NCBI GenBank assembly: GCA_021737205.1
Contig: JAIPEK010000124.1
Location: 1-6,850, forward strand
Reading direction: 5' to 3'
DNA from: Desulfarculaceae bacterium
GTDB taxonomy: Bacteria; Desulfobacterota; Desulfobacteria; Desulfobacterales; Desulfobacteraceae
Length of the DNA: 6,850 bases
The notes under the pieces were generated by a model, which was given only the letters and a program-made list of their open reading frames with translations, ran no database searches and was not told where the DNA came from. Below, in pieces: positions 6,567-6,850 of this stretch (the stretch's first letter is position 1; each line of letters begins with the position of its first letter). Made by a program: the position numbers and the translations under genes.

Positions 6567-6850
6567 CTATCCTTCCTTGTCCACAATTTGCCGGTAAAGC
6601 GCCAGATCCCATGTGAAGTAGCCGTCCGCATCCGGTTTGATGATCCCCGAGTCCAAAAGCCGGTTCAGCCGTACGTGCGGGTGATCAAGGCCGCTGATTT
6701 GCGCAAGATGCAAAAGCCTGGGAAGCGGGAAATGGTCCTCCATGGTTCTGACCAGAAGCCGGAACTGTTTCGCGGATTCCTTTTCCGTATCGCTGAAAAC
6801 GGGGAAAGATTGTTTTTTTTCTTTTTCCGCCTTTTTTTCAGCCTTTGATT
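6567..6850 (-). CDS. Unrecognised protein, C-terminal 93 residues, winged-helix-like; partial at right edge
   Basis: The frame is open from the right edge to a TAG at 6567-6569 and encodes 93 residues in the window. The first dozen are a charged Ala/Lys/Glu linker (KAEKKAEKEKKQ), so a further domain probably lies upstream. From about residue 28 there is a compact helical region, then RLLHLAQISGLDHPHVRLNR, LLDSGIIKPDADGY and FTWD. The pattern is helix, turn, recognition-like helix, then a beta hairpin ending in DGYFTW, which resembles a winged helix-turn-helix. There is no biotin-attachment motif (MKM) and no membrane segment here, so it is not the end of the biotin carrier or of a typical gamma subunit. 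The decarboxylase beta subunit starts four bases downstream with its ribosome site inside this gene, suggesting co-translation and a linked role. I do not recognise the family. A regulatory or scaffolding partner of the decarboxylase is only a guess. Confidence 0.7.
   Translation of the reverse strand, partial: SKAEKKAEKEKKQSFPVFSDTEKESAKQFRLLVRTMEDHFPLPRLLHLAQISGLDHPHVRLNRLLDSGIIKPDADGYFTWDLALYRQIVDKEG
6571..6578 (-). promoter_or_regulatory. Ribosome binding site for the decarboxylase beta subunit, inside the upstream gene
   Basis: On the minus strand this reads AAGGAAGG, eight bases before the ATG at 6562. It lies within the last codons of the upstream gene, whose TAG stop is at 6567-6569, an arrangement typical of translational coupling. 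It decides the start of the beta subunit. Confidence 0.75.

Noticed and set aside
6563..6631. Longer start for the decarboxylase beta subunit at 6631
   Set aside because: The extra 23 residues are hydrophilic, unlike the family, and would overlap the upstream coding frame. The ATG at 6562 has a strong, well-spaced ribosome site.

Overview
The window looks like ordinary chromosome from a Gram-negative anaerobe, most likely a Desulfobacterota (former Deltaproteobacteria) sulfate reducer or syntroph of the Desulfobacterales type. This is inferred from protein style, not from a database search. The pointers are an IspH-UbiA fusion, a DUF342/FapA protein with a long N-terminal helical extension, a DUF362 ferredoxin-like protein and a sodium-pumping decarboxylase beta subunit. 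G+C content is moderate. I see no phage, IS, CRISPR, tRNA or rRNA genes.

Layout from left to right. (1) Bases 1-985 (+) hold the 3' part of a gene whose frame is open through the left edge. It begins with the C-terminal tail of IspH (last enzyme of the MEP isoprenoid pathway) and runs without a stop into a complete nine-segment UbiA prenyltransferase. (2) After 26 bases comes a 709-residue DUF342/FapA protein (1012-3141, +), probably in the same transcription unit. Its N-terminus carries four half-repeats resembling GspE-N/MshEN modules. (3) A YihG-like PlsC acyltransferase (3146-4042, -) converges on it with a 4-base gap. (4) A 131-base divergent intergenic region has a near-consensus sigma-70 promoter driving (5) a DUF362 protein with two [4Fe-4S] motifs (4174-5307, +). 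(6) A 127-base convergent spacer contains a large imperfect hairpin built from ATGAAG units. (7) The beta subunit of a Na+-translocating decarboxylase (5435-6562, -) follows. (8) The 3' end of an unrecognised gene (6567-6850, -) lies 4 bases upstream of it and appears translationally coupled to it.

Two themes can be inferred. Membrane and quinone building is represented by isoprenoid supply plus prenyl transfer, and by phospholipid acylation. Anaerobic energy conservation is represented by the Na+ pump beta subunit and the Fe-S protein. The transcription units alternate in direction, so only genes 1+2 and genes 7+8 look like operon partners. There is no clear new defence or mobile system. The items most worth a second look are the IspH-UbiA fusion, the possible nucleotide-binding N-terminus of the FapA protein, the ATGAAG hairpin and the unknown gene coupled to the decarboxylase subunit.
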